64,000 nt of DNA from Nilaparvata lugens (Eukaryota; Arthropoda; Insecta; Hemiptera; Delphacidae): contig NC_052518.1 in assembly GCF_014356525.2 (NCBI RefSeq), positions 99,392,380 to 99,456,379 of the forward strand. The letters are read 5' to 3'. The notes under the pieces are model-generated. The model did no database searches, was not told the origin of the DNA, and was given only the letters and a program-made list of their open reading frames with translations. The position numbers and the translations under genes were made by a program. Below are positions 54,229-64,000 of the stretch, in pieces (position 1 is the first letter of the stretch; each line of letters starts with the position of its first letter).

Positions 54229-56220
54229 TACAGGGTGAAAGATTTCGCCCGGAATTCAGTTCCTCTGGTGAAATACACCGATGCTGAATTGTTTGGGGAC
54301 TAGTTTTTGAAAAACTTATGGTGGATTCATATAGGAAAATATCTGAAAAATTGAATAAAACTAGTCTAGAAGCTGTAGTGTGAGTAGTTTTTGAGTAAAA
54401 AGTTGAAATATGCAAAAAATACAAGTAGAAAAACACAGACTTCTAAATTTGATGCCCAATAACTTTCTTTAATGACCAGTAAACAAATAATTTTTCGCAA
54501 TAAAAATTGTAGAGAATTTAATTCTGAAAAGAATTATGTAAGCTGTGTAAACTAAATTTAAATAAAAGTTGAATAAAATGTATTTTCATGTTGTACTTTA
54601 CGCCACAAAAATTTGCTGTTTTATGAGGAGAGAACTAATAACTCATAGGTTGTAGCTGATTGCAAATAAAACATGGATTTAAGTAACAGCTGTTCCAAAA
54701 CAGCTGATTTATTTTGTTTTAAATAAGAAAATATTCAAAAGAAATTATCAGCTGAAAGTTATTTTCAGAAATACTTTAGCTCACTGTTGAACAAAACAAC
54801 AAATTGTAAGTTAGGCCTACTGTAACCGCGCTGTGTCTTTTGTTTAATCTATTAACCAGTTATTTGTAACCATTTCACTTTGCATTTGTGTTAAATGTTG
54901 ACTTTTTGAAAAATGGCATGTAATTTTAGACATTATTCATACTCCGAATTAGCTAACATGCATTTAATGTATGGGATGGGACACTGTAATAGTACTGAAG
55001 CAAGACGTTTGTATCAAGAGAACTTTCCTAACCGAGTATGTCCAAGTTCAAGGTTTTATGCCACTATTCATCAACGTCTGTCTGAAACAGGTTCTTTGAT
55101 ATCCAAAGAGCACATTTATGCAGGCAGACCCCAATCTACTAGGACTATTGAGTTAGAAGAACAAGTTCTTAATGAAATTTATGAACATCCAGAGAAGAGC
55201 ACGAGAGATTAGTCAGTGCAGTTTAATGTCAATCAATCTATTATTTGGAGGATACTAAAAGAGTAACAATTACATCCATACCACCTCCAGAAAGTTCATA
55301 CTCTATTGCCACGAGACTGTATTCCCCGTGCTGGTATTTGCCGATGGTTTTTAGAAAAACTTGTTAACCCAAACTTTTTAACAACCGTTTTATTTACCGA
55401 CGAGGCACACTTTACAAGAACAGCTATCATTAACGTCTAGAACCAACATATTTGGGCAGATGAGAATCATCATGCCATCAATCCTAATCGTCCACAACAT
55501 CAGTTTTCAGTAAACATTTGGGCAGGAATCATAGGAGATCATCTACTTCTGTTCGAGCTTCCTCCCAGGCTTAATGGCATAATCTACTTAAAGTTTTTGA
55601 GAGAGGAGCTATTTATCTTACTTGAAGATAAGTTGCGCCAAAACATTTGGTTCATGCATGATGGAGCTCCAGCACACTTCGATATTGCTGTTCGTGAACA
55701 CCTGAATCACAGCTTTCCAAATTCATTTAGATATGTTACTTTCATTAAAAATAAAACTTTTAATAAAAAACGGAATATTTTATTTGCAATCAGCTACAAT
55801 CTATGAGTTATTAGTTCTCTCCTCATAAAACAGCAACTTTTTGTGGTGTAATGTAATACATAAGAATACATTTTATTCAACTTTTATTTAAATTTAGTTC
55901 ACACAGCTTAAATAATTCTTTTCAGAATTAAATTCTCTACAATTTTTATTGCGAAAAATTATTTGTTTACCCGTCATTAAAGAAAGTTATTGGGCATCAA
56001 ACGTAGAAGTCTGTGTTATTCTACTTATATTTTTTGCATAATTCAACTTTTTTCTCAAAAACTACTCACACTACAGCTTGCAGACTAGTTTTAATCTATT
56101 TTTCAGATATTTTTCCATATGAATCCACCATAAGTTTTTCAAAAACTAGTCCCCAAACAATTCAGTATCGGTGTATTTCACCAGAGGAACTGAATTCCGG
56201 GCGAAATCTTTCACTCTGTA
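54229..56220 (+). mobile_element. Tc1/mariner-type transposon with ~440-bp inverted repeats
   Basis: TACAGGGTGAAAGATTTCGC ... GCGAAATCT-type inverse TTTCACTCTGTA, TA at 54227-54228 and 56221-56222. The inverted repeats run to about 54670 and from about 55782. Open frames 54436-54218 (minus) and 56013-56231 (plus) are the same sequence read from the two repeats and are not genes. Confidence 0.85.
54913..55740 (+). pseudogene. Broken DDE_3-type transposase
   Basis: From MACNFRHYSYSELANMHL the frame shows the N-terminal helix-turn-helix region (YQENFPNR..PSSRFYATIHQRL, related to DUF4817). The catalytic core follows: first Asp in TVLFTDEAHFTR, then INPNRPQHQFSVNIWAG, then the second Asp in FMHDGAPAHF. 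Three in-frame stops (55210, 55264, 55438) interrupt it. The frame ends at HSFPN before the usual WPPRSPDLxPxD block, so the third catalytic Asp is missing: the 3' coding part is deleted up to the right inverted repeat. Family role: cut-and-paste transposition at TA sites. Cannot be functional. Confidence 0.85.
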
Positions 56221-56335
56221 TAGCTCGCTAATGAAGCGTTTATGGATATATGTTTATGAGAACTTTTTTTTCTTATTTTTACCTCTACTATCACGTATTA
56301 AATTTTTTTACCATAATTAAGAATCACCCTGTATA

Positions 56336-57212
56336 TTTTGAAACAAAATTTTGGACTTAGTTAATGCAGTACATCATGACAAATATATATTAAAAATAAA
56401 TATATTTTTTATATAAATAATCTAGTTTCTAATTCCTAACAGCTATACAAACAAGTTCAACTAATATTATGAACAGACTAATAAAACTTTTTACTGGTGA
56501 TATTTTTTAAAGTTCACCGATTTGTATAATATCAAGTTATCAAAATAGAGAAGTAATCATGGGTATTTTTTTCGATTATTATTTTTTGAGATATGAGCGC
56601 CTAAAGATTAAATTTTTGTGACAGATGATTTCAAATTTGGTGAGAGATAAATTCATGAAATTTTGAGGATAAATTTTGCATGGTATTGTTGATTGAATAA
56701 GAAAACAAATAAAGTTATTCCATTTAAAAAATGACCAATAATAACTTGACCTTCTTGAGTTGGATCGGACAATGTGATCTGTAAATTCACACGACCCTAG
56801 TGAGTTTTCTTTTAATAATTAGGACTGCATGTTTGCAAGTTTTTGGGAACGTTTTACTGGTGGCATTTTCTAAGTTTTCATTTGGTTACTGTATCAAGAT
56901 AAAATGAATTTCAGTAGAAAATTCTTCTTTATTATAACTTTTTGAATTAAGAGCGCCTAAAGTTAACATTCTTGGAACAGATCCTTTTAAAATTTATGAT
57001 AGATAAATTAATGAGATTTGGGGGAAAATATTTCACATAATGTTTATGTTGAGAAAATTCACAAAATATCAATCCTTGAAAAATATTTCAAATTGAAAAA
57101 TTAATTTTGAGATTTTTTATTGAATAAACAATACTGTGAAGGATTTACAATCAAAATTTCATGAACTTATCTGTTACTAATTATAAAAGGATGTGCTCCA
57201 AAAATTTAAACT
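56336..57212. repeat. Diverged partial copies of the 50685-51306 family
   Basis: TTACTGGTGATATTTT, TTTGAGATATGAGCGCCTAA and TGGTATTGTTGATTGA at 56486-56700; more diverged GTTTTACTGGTGGCATTTTC and AGAGCGCCTAAAGTTAACAT at 56850-57190. Confidence 0.65.
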
Positions 57213-57843
57213 TAAGGCGGTGCAAAGGCTAAAAATGAACTTTCAACTGGTGATATTTTTCTACGTTTTCCGATTTGTATATTATCAAGCTATCAAAATG
57301 AAAAAGTTTTCTCAGAAAAACATTTTTTTCTATCATTGCTTTTTGAGATATGAGCGCCTAAAGTGCAAATTTTTGGGACAGAACATTTCAAATTCGGTAA
57401 GAGATAAATCCATGAGATTCAGAGGATAAATTCTTCGTGATATTGTTAATTAAAATAAAATAAAAATCTTTTGAAAATATTAGTTTTTGAGAAAGTTATT
57501 CAATTTACTAAAAATAACCAAAAATAGCTCAAATAAAGTATCTTTTGGTAAATTGAATAACACTATCAAAAATTTATATTTTCAGGAAATTTTTGTTTCA
57601 TTCAATCATCAATACTATGAAGAATTTATCCACTAAATTCTCATGGATTATTTCTTACCGAATTTGAAATGTTCTGTCCAAAAAAATTGAACTTTAGGCG
57701 CTCATATCTCAAAAAGTAATGATCGGAAAAAATGTTTCCTGAGAAAACTTTTTCATTTTGATAGCTTGATGATATACAAATCGAAAAACTATGAAAAATA
57801 TGACCAGTAGAAAGTTTATTTTTAGCCTTTGCACAGCCTTAAG
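57213..57843. repeat. Large foldback element, copy 2 of 50685-51306
   Basis: TTAAGGCGGTGCAAAGGCTA ... TAGCCTTTGCACAGCCTTAA; arms ~290 bp meet near 57530. Confidence 0.8.
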
Positions 57844-57948
57844 GCGCTAATATCTCATAAATTAATAATAAGAAAGAATTTTCCACTAGTTATTTATTTT
57901 GATAGCTAGGAGTATCTGAATCAAAAAACTTTGAAAATGTAACCAGTA

Positions 57949-58110
57949 AGGCCAGTTACACATACACATAGATTTATGAACGTTAGATTTTTTGCTTTCT
58001 ACTAGATTAGAAGGAAGTTGACAAACATCATCTATTCAATCTAATAAAATTTATAAGGACGGCAAAAAATCGTACGTCCAAGAATTGATGTGTGTGTGTA
58101 ACTAGACTAA
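57949..58110. mobile_element. MITE-like foldback related to 50503-50690
   Basis: GGCCAGTTACACATACACAT ... ATGTGTGTGTGTAACTAGAC with inner ATTTTTTGC / GGCAAAAAATCGTACG. Confidence 0.65.
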
Positions 58111-59086
58111 AAGCTTTCCAAAACTTTATGGTTCATTCGACTATTGAAGCACAATCAACTTTAATGAATGATAATCAGATTAATGACTTATTCTCATCCT
58201 TGGAAATATCGATACATTCCAGATATTAAATATCAAATACAATAGACATTCATAATTTGATGGCACACTTCAAATTATATCAACACATAAACAAAAATTA
58301 AAAATTTATTGACCGCAATCCCACGATGCCAGAAGCACTTCTTGATGAAAATATGATAAAACCATCACACAGCTTCAAATGCACATTAAATCGTTACTAA
58401 CGACAGGACATGCATGATATACATGTGTGTACACACATGTCGTCATACATTGTTGTGTATCAACACAACGAAAGGCTTCGAACGAATTTTTTTGAGGATA
58501 GGTTTTCTATCTCCGATTTTTTGAGGTGAATCTTCACTACTCTGAGGTTAAATATAAAAATATTATAAGGTTAAAAATAATAATTATTTTTGTATCATTA
58601 TAATTTGTAATTCACCAGAGGTTCATTTCTTGTTTGTTCATTTTATGTTAGAAGCTGCTGTCAAAAAATTGTTTTTTGTTCAAAGCCCCTCACTGATGAC
58701 AAAACATGCATGATGATTATGTGTGTGTGTGCATGATAAATATGCATTTACACACATTCTTATCATGCATGTCCTACCGTTAGTGGCCAGCCTAACACAG
58801 AACACCAAGAATGTTAAAAATGGTTGAAAGCGGAATTCGCATATTGAAATTACTATGAATTCTGAATACAATTTAAAAATAACTACAAAATCATATGAAA
58901 TTGAATCGAACACAATGAAAACAAAAAGTAGTTAAATACCGAAAGCTGCATAATACAACATAATTGTTTTCAAGTAATTGATATTTCTTTGGCCTTAAAA
59001 AAAGGTTTGATTTGGAAAAAGAGTCGTTAGATTTTATTGTGAATTAGTAAGAGAAAGTTTAAATGAAAATTAGTAAGAAAAACCAA
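58111..59086. other. No gene; short (CA/TG)-rich inverted repeats
   Basis: GACATGCATGATATACATGT at 58407 and ACATGCATGATGATTATGTG at 58704 with nearby inverses; no coding signal. Confidence 0.4.
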
Positions 59087-59510
59087 AATTACAGTATGAG
59101 TTATGCAACAACTATGATAGCAACAAAAATTAAAAACACAAATATAAATTGTCAACCACTTTTTAAAAAATTATTAGGTTGACAATTTCTATTTATGTTT
59201 TTCATTTTTGTTATTATAGTTATTGCATAGCTGATATTGTATAACTAAAAGCATTAAAAAGTGGTTAACAATTTCTATTTGTGTTCTTCTTTTTTGTTAT
59301 TATATTTATTGTATTACTAAGGGCCGTTTGCACAGTGACAGTTTAAACTAAATTTAATTTTAAACTGGATTAAATCCGTATCAAATCTAGTTTGTTATAA
59401 TGTGTTTCATTTTGAGTTTAAGCCACCAGCTGATTAAATCGAGTTTAAACTTTGACTGTGCAAACGGCCCTAAAAGCATTAAAAAGTGGTTAACAATTTA
59501 TACTTGTGTT
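59087..59510. repeat. Foldback/tandem AAAAAGTGGTTAACAATTTC repeats
   Basis: One inverted and two to three direct copies of the ~80-bp unit TTGTTATTATA(G/T)TTATTG ... TAAAAGCATTAAAAAGTGG. One copy is interrupted by the MITE at 59321. Confidence 0.75.
59321..59470. mobile_element. Harbinger-like MITE (150 bp), TAA duplication
   Basis: GGGCCGTTTGCACAGTGACA ... TGACTGTGCAAACGGCCC, flanked by TAA (59318-59320, 59471-59473). The neighbouring repeat unit at ~59240 reads GTATAACTAAAAGCATTAAA without interruption, an empty-site paralogue that proves the 3-bp duplication. Confidence 0.9.
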
Positions 59511-60289
59511 TTAAATCATGGAAAAATACCACGACACTACTGTACAGTATAATAACAGTTACGAAACAAACATGAGCATGCATATTACAATAAAAGTTAT
59601 TAGTTCATGCAAAAGGTTGGACATTCTGACATGAAGGGCAATTTCAAGAATATAATGAACAGTGTGGCACAGAAATATGACAAAATAAGAAAATTGAAAA
59701 TATTCACTAAACAAACATATTCACATAGACTACATTGTGTGCCACCCTGTCTTATAAACCAACAATTGCAGAAAGGACAAGCATATGAGATATGAATAAT
59801 TCAGTACAATAATTTGTTGGAACAAGAAGTTTGGCAACACTGCATGAATTGAGAGAATTTGGTCGATGAGGTTCAAAATCTTGCGAATGTGTAGGATGAA
59901 AAATGCACGTGTTTGTGTGCAAAATGCAAAACCAGACATCCACTTAAAATCAGATAAATAGTTACCGTTCTAAATCTGCAACAATTCCCTAGATTTTTGG
60001 TACATATTTTAATGTAATTTTGACCGCTATAGATTTTAATAAGAATAAGAAATATGTGAGCATACCAAGAAAAATAATCAATTCCCATAAAGATTGAGTG
60101 AAATTTCTCAGAAGATTACATGTCCCGATTTAATGCAAGTCTAATAATTAGAAATCTAATCTAGACACGCTGATTAACATACCATTACAAACTAGAAAAA
60201 ACTAAGAGAACATGATAATGTGAATAAGTTCTGTATTCGTTAAAATTGTTGCCACCTGATTCCTATATACTACCGATAAACCCAGTTAC
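59511..60289. other. No gene recognised; possible intron
   Basis: Several overlapping minus-strand frames at 59730-60088 have no coding signature. The stretch would be intron of the gene with the exon at 60290-60398. Confidence 0.35.
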
Positions 60290-60398
60290 CTGTTTCGCTC
60301 TTAAAATGGCATATCGACGGTAGAGAAAACTATCTCGATCTACAGCATAGACAACTCTGTAGTTGTTCAAGTTGAATGTACACTCGTTGTCGTCATCA
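60290..60398 (-). CDS. Internal coding exon, unrecognised gene
   Basis: Minus strand: GAGAATATTTTGCAG|T GAT GAC ... AAA CAG|GTAACTGGG. Both splice sites are near consensus. The 109-nt exon begins with one base of a split codon and ends in phase 0, coding DDDNECTFNLNNYRVVYAVD then RDSFLYRRYAILRAKQ with no stop. Balanced amino-acid use in an AT-rich neighbourhood supports real coding. The exon at 50239-50018 could be the next one (phase 0 to 0). The intron upstream would contain the transposase palindrome at 60528-61464. Family not recognised. Confidence 0.65.
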
Positions 60399-60527
60399 CT
60401 GCAAAATATTCTCTTTAATATATGCTTTAACAGCTAATACAAACACTAAATGCACTTGGAAAAATACTCTCTGGATATTGGAACAATAGGGGAAACTCTC
60501 AAATCTATTAATGAATATCAGAATATA

Positions 60528-61464
60528 TAGAGTGATTATAAAAGGACTTTACAACAACTTTGAAAGCACAAAAATATTTATTGAAATTACTTATAGTATT
60601 GAGAAAGATATCCTTTTGTTAAAAAACACTTAAAGTTTAAGGTGTGGGAGTTATTTTGGTTGGATGTGACAGCCGTTGGTAATGCGACATACATCCCACC
60701 GATAATCGATTTCTTGCCAGCCACACTCGTACCAGCATATCAGGCATAACTTGTGCAACCGCAGCGATCCGATTTCAGAGGTCATCAAGATTGTCTGGTA
60801 GAGACGGAACATAAATCTTATCCTTAATGAAACCCCACAGGAAGGAATCCATCGGTGTTAAATCCGGTGAGCGAGGTGGCCATGCAATTGGACCTGCACG
60901 GACAATCCAGCGAAGTTTAAAGCAATTGAAAATCCCTAACTTCCTCGTAGAAATGAGCTGGTGCACCGTCATGCTGAAAGTAAAAGGGCACTTGTTCATC
61001 CCGTTCAGCATGACGGTGCACCAGCTTATTTCCACGGAAAGTTCGGGATTTTCTAGACAATTGCTTTCAACTTTGCTGGATTAGCCGTGCAGGTCCAATT
61101 GCATGGCCACCTCGCTCACCGGATTTAACACCGATGGATTTCTTCCTGTGAGGTTTCATTAAGGATAATATTTTATGTTTCGTCTCTACCAGACAATCTT
61201 GATGACCTCCTAAATCGGATCACATTTGGATCGCTGCGGTTGCACAAGTTACGCCTGATATGCTGGTACGAGTTTGGCAAGAAATCGATTATCGGTGGGA
61301 TATATGTTGCATTACTAACGGCTGTCATTTTCGAACCAAAATAACTCCCACAACTTAAACTTGAAGTGTTTTGTAACAAAATGACACCTTTCTCAATTCT
61401 GTTATTAATTTGAATAAATATTCATGTGCTTTCAAAGTTGTAAAGTTCTTTTATAATCATCCTG
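60528..61464. mobile_element. Head-to-head palindrome of a second mariner-like transposase 3' half
   Basis: Arms ~460 bp meeting near 61000; outer ends TAGAGTGATTATAAAAGG and TTCTTTTATAATCATCCTG, TA at 60526-60527 and 61465-61466. The left arm codes on the minus strand VRAGPIAWPPRSPDLTPMDS, FLWGFIKDKIYVPSLPDNLD, then RNRI..., a DDE_3 transposase C-terminus including the third catalytic Asp (PMD). The right arm repeats it on the plus strand with frameshifts. The 5' half with the first two Asp is absent. Confidence 0.85.
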
Positions 61465-61522
61465 TACCAGATACCGGTATATCAGATTCTAAGGAATACC
61501 TTAAACATATTATATTCTACAG

Positions 61523-62063
61523 GGTTAGTGAAAATTATGGAAAAAGCTTAATATTCCTTTACAAGGATAATTTAACGGTAGGCTTCATCCGGTATCCCGT
61601 TGGAGGAAGAACAAAAACTAATTTTCTGTTTGTTCAAAATTTTGGCCCCTCATCAAATTCATTTTTTGAATGTATTCATACAAACACAAATAATATAAAT
61701 GATTGTGGGAAGCAGTTTATTGAATAAAAAATTGAATAATAAATCATACCAGTAAATAACAAATTAATCTGATCTGCTGCTTCCAGTCTTAACACCATAC
61801 TAATAAGCAATCAGCAGTTTGTAGTGAATAATTATTAATGTTCTTAGTATTATAATCCATTTTTGCAATGTGCAAATTTTTTATCAGGCAAATGGGGAGG
61901 TGCTCATATGGTACATAATTCCGATACAGAATTTCAAGAGAAAACGTACGGCGAAAACCCGTACATCGATATCTCAAACTGTTTGGAAGATTTCACATTC
62001 GAAGATACTAATTCAAATCCATTTATTTGCCATAAAAGTGATCACATACAATATATAAAATAA
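61523..62063 (+). CDS. Two-exon fragment of an unrecognised gene (plus copy)
   Basis: Exon I starts after TATTATATTCTACAG with one base, then VSENYGKSLIFLYKDNLTVG, FIRYPVGGRTKTNFLFVQNF, GPSS... and is open to a stop at 61727. Exon II starts after AATTTTTTATCAG at 61888: KWGGAHMVHNSDTEFQEKTY, GENPYIDISNCLEDF... to a stop at 62063. A diverged copy with the same acceptor phase lies in opposite orientation at 62263-62592, so these are paralogues, not chance frames. There is no start codon or full gene. The product is unknown; it could be a lineage-specific family or a degenerate duplicate. Confidence 0.45.
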
Positions 62064-62262
62064 ATATTAACACTTACAATATGGCACTGCTGGCAAACAA
62101 CAACTCAACTAATAAATCAAACAAAGATTATATGAGTACATTAACAATCCGACAGATCAATCTTTTTTGTTCGAAGTATTAAATATGTGACACTATATTA
62201 AGTATTTACTAACACTTGAAAAGTAAAATTTGGTACCTAATTTTGATTACTAAATTTGTTTA

Positions 62263-62592
62263 TTAACAATTGAAAAGTAAAATTTGGTATTTAGATTTTT
62301 TTAGATTTTCAATGTACTCATGTATTTCATTTTTGTATGATTTATTAGTATCTTTGAATGCGAATAAGTTTGAAACGGATTGAGGTATCGATGTGAAGTT
62401 TTTGCCATTCATTTTCTCTTGAAATTCTGTATCGAAATAATGAATCATATGACCTATTGCGGACCAAAATTCTGAAATTCTGAAGCGACAAAAAAGTATT
62501 TTTTAATTCGAATAAGATCCCCAATGAAACCAACCGTCAAATTATCCTTGTAAAAGAAATATAAAGCTGTTTCATTGATTTTTCCACCAACT
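62263..62592 (-). CDS. Paralogous exon pair in opposite orientation (minus copy)
   Basis: After an excellent acceptor TTTTCCTTTTGTATATGCAG (minus strand) exon I has one base, then VGGKINETALYFFYKDNLTV, GFIGDLIRIKKYFF, ...FQNFGPQ and a stop. Continuing in another frame, exon II reads GHMIHYFDTEFQEKMNGKNF, TSIPQSVSNLFAFKD, ...EIHEYIENLKKSKYQ. YKDNLTVGFI, QNFGP and DTEFQEK are shared with the plus copy. The missing intron and the frame change suggest this copy is rearranged or a pseudogene. Convergent with the plus copy. Confidence 0.4.
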
Positions 62593-63312
62593 CTGCATAT
62601 ACAAAAGGAAAATCGACATGTATTTGTTATACACTACCCTAAATAATGTGCAGTAGCTGTCATACATGTCAGGCTAATGCATTGTATTGTTGTATTCCTT
62701 CTAATAAGTACAGCATTTTCAATAAAATGTCCCTCAATTGACCTGTCCAAAAGATGTGGTTTGAAAACAGGATAAGTTTTCAACCAAAATATTCGAAGAA
62801 TCAGAATTGACCATCAAGTTTTTCTGATAAAATTGACTGGTTCTTGAACCAGCGGTTAGAGTGATTGATAACTGAGCTTCGAAACTCCTTCCCGCTGGTT
62901 CGGAGCCCACCTAAACCCATTGTTCCATCCCTCCCATGTTCAACGCACAGGCTCAGAGCTCAAGCGCTCCTCATTTTTAGCAAAAATAGCTTTTGCTAAC
63001 CTGTTACGTTAATGTAGCTAAATGATAAACACCAAGAATTAGATTTTACAGTTCAATTTATATTAGCTTAATGTACTTAAATATATATTTTCTTCTGTTA
63101 ACTTACTACTTGTTCGAACATGTGTACCTGTCAAGTTTCTTATGAAATAATAAATATTTATTATCAAGCATGAAACACTTATTCAGATGGCAGTCTCCAC
63201 TGCTATGTCGACATCAACACAAAACATTTACAGTCATCATGCAACATATAAAAGATGAATAGAATCATTCAGAGATATAGCAATAGGAGAGAGAGAAAGA
63301 GAGAGACATGCT
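62593..63312. other. No gene recognised
   Basis: At 62845-62905 AGCGGTTAGAGTG and GGTTCGGAGCCC vaguely recall tRNA A and B boxes (possible SINE head); not called. Short (GA)n near 63290-63305. Confidence 0.3.
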
Positions 63313-63506
63313 GATCAAAGGACCTGTTAGATAGGCCAATATCACGGCTGATCACAACTCAATGTATCAATCGATTTCAAAACATCCCTGATGAAGTTCA
63401 TCCCAAAAGAATTTTGAAGTTCAGGCCAAACTATAATGGACATCTTCGTGATGAGATATCAAGTTGCTTTAAAAAGGAATATTTCAACGATGAAAAAACT
63501 TATTAA
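63313..63506 (+). other. Open stretch, possible exon or element fragment
   Basis: The frame reads KDLLDRPISRLITTQCINRF, QNIPDEVHPKRILKFRPNYN, GHLRDEISS... to a stop. Hydrophilic and protein-like, but no start or clear splice sites and no family recognised; a fossil element protein is possible. Confidence 0.3.
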
Positions 63507-64000
63507 AATATCTTCTGAAACTCGCTATTCCTAATATTAGGAAAACAAATTTTCTAACTCCAAGACAAGTGTTTGGTTTTTAAGGTGTTGAATTTTCTTG
63601 TGAAAACAATTTTTTATGTTGATAACTGAATAAGAAGAAATCATCTAGAAAATGAGACAATTATCAAGTCCGAGCACCTATTACTGTGAACTCGGAGGAT
63701 TTATATGTTAATAAATCGCAAAACTTGAATACTTTAAAAAGTACTACAATTTAAAAAAGTACACGAATTTAATCACTTCAAGATGACGGATCAAAAATTT
63801 AAAATTTATGTAATAATCATTAGAGATAATAGCAAAATTCTAAAATCACTCCAATATTTTTGATATCAGAAAATTTTTAATATTTATAGAGATTTTTCGT
63901 CACGATCATTTTATTATAGTGCCTTATAGGTTGAAATAACCTGCCAGCAATTTCAAACATTATTATAAACAAATATTATTTTAAACAAATATTTCAAATA
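63507..64000. other. No gene recognised
   Basis: AT-rich sequence to the window end. Confidence 0.4.

Larger units (their letters stand above)
54117..56333. mobile_element. Outer palindromic MITE split at its centre by a Tc1/mariner element
   Basis: Arms of ~110 bp: TACAAGGTGATTCTTAATTA ... CATTAGCGAGC and GCTCGCTAATGAAG ... TAATTAAGAATCACCCTGTA, flanked by TA (54115-54116, 56334-56335). Joining the arms at the insert would give the dyad centre GCGAGCTAGCTCGC. Alternatively these are the outermost inverted repeats of the same transposon. Confidence 0.7.

Noticed and set aside
54218..56231. Two similar 72-codon frames on opposite strands
   Set aside because: Same sequence read from both inverted repeats of the Tc1/mariner element.
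62845..62905. tRNA-like A/B box pair
   Set aside because: Spacing and box sequences are poor and no cloverleaf could be drawn.
1..64000. CRISPR array or bacterial operon
   Set aside because: Tandem arrays have no spacer pattern; introns, MITEs and LINEs mark a eukaryotic genome.

Overview
The window looks like repeat-rich, AT-rich nuclear DNA of a hemipteran insect, most likely a delphacid planthopper such as Nilaparvata lugens. That guess rests on remembered planthopper repeat families (for example the ATTGATTGATTGAGTACTTT and TTGCACAAAAGCC families) and was not checked by any search. No complete gene is present. There are no operons, no rRNA or genuine tRNA genes, and no CRISPR.

Host-gene signal is limited to isolated exon-like islands with splice sites. 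The best are a signal-peptide start exon on the minus strand at 792-889 and an internal exon at 60290-60398 (minus). Next come a terminal exon at 50018-50239 (minus), in a phase compatible with the previous one, and a convergent pair of paralogous exon sets at 61523-62063 (plus) and 62263-62592 (minus). Weaker islands lie at 8665-8750, 23650-23676, 28001-28036, 30897-31139 and 40146-40388. I could not name any of these proteins.

Everything else that can be read is mobile DNA. (i) A TA-targeting MITE family (ends TAGTGAGGTCCAC) has about 17 full or broken copies. (ii) Five snapback elements with variable-length target duplications and a one-sided tail look like Penelope-type or other target-primed retroposons. 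(iii) Elements with CATAGAG ends make 7-bp duplications (3 copies). (iv) There are single hAT-like, Harbinger-like and piggyBac-like non-autonomous elements with readable target duplications. (v) A nested Tc1/mariner element has a broken transposase, and two head-to-head palindromes are built from the 3' halves of related transposases. (vi) Non-LTR retrotransposon 3' ends, a tRNA-derived SINE, and a Ty3/Gypsy remnant with two copies of a short LTR complete the set.

By region: 1-9 kb has the secreted-protein start exon, then nested foldback elements. 10-11.6 kb is a ~176-bp satellite. 12-13.3 kb is a Russian-doll nest of inverted-repeat elements. 14-30 kb has dispersed retroposon tails, minisatellites and MITEs. 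31-38.4 kb is dense in MITEs and ends in the piggyBac-like element. 39-41.8 kb is the Gypsy remnant. 42-46.6 kb holds mariner, Penelope-like, SINE and LINE fragments. 47-50 kb is three consecutive tandem arrays next to the terminal exon. 50.5-58 kb has large foldbacks and the mariner nest. 59-64 kb has the remaining exons and a second transposase palindrome.

The most notable pattern is structural. The window is unusually rich in long palindromes, and in three cases an unrelated element sits at or very near the dyad centre of a palindromic host element.
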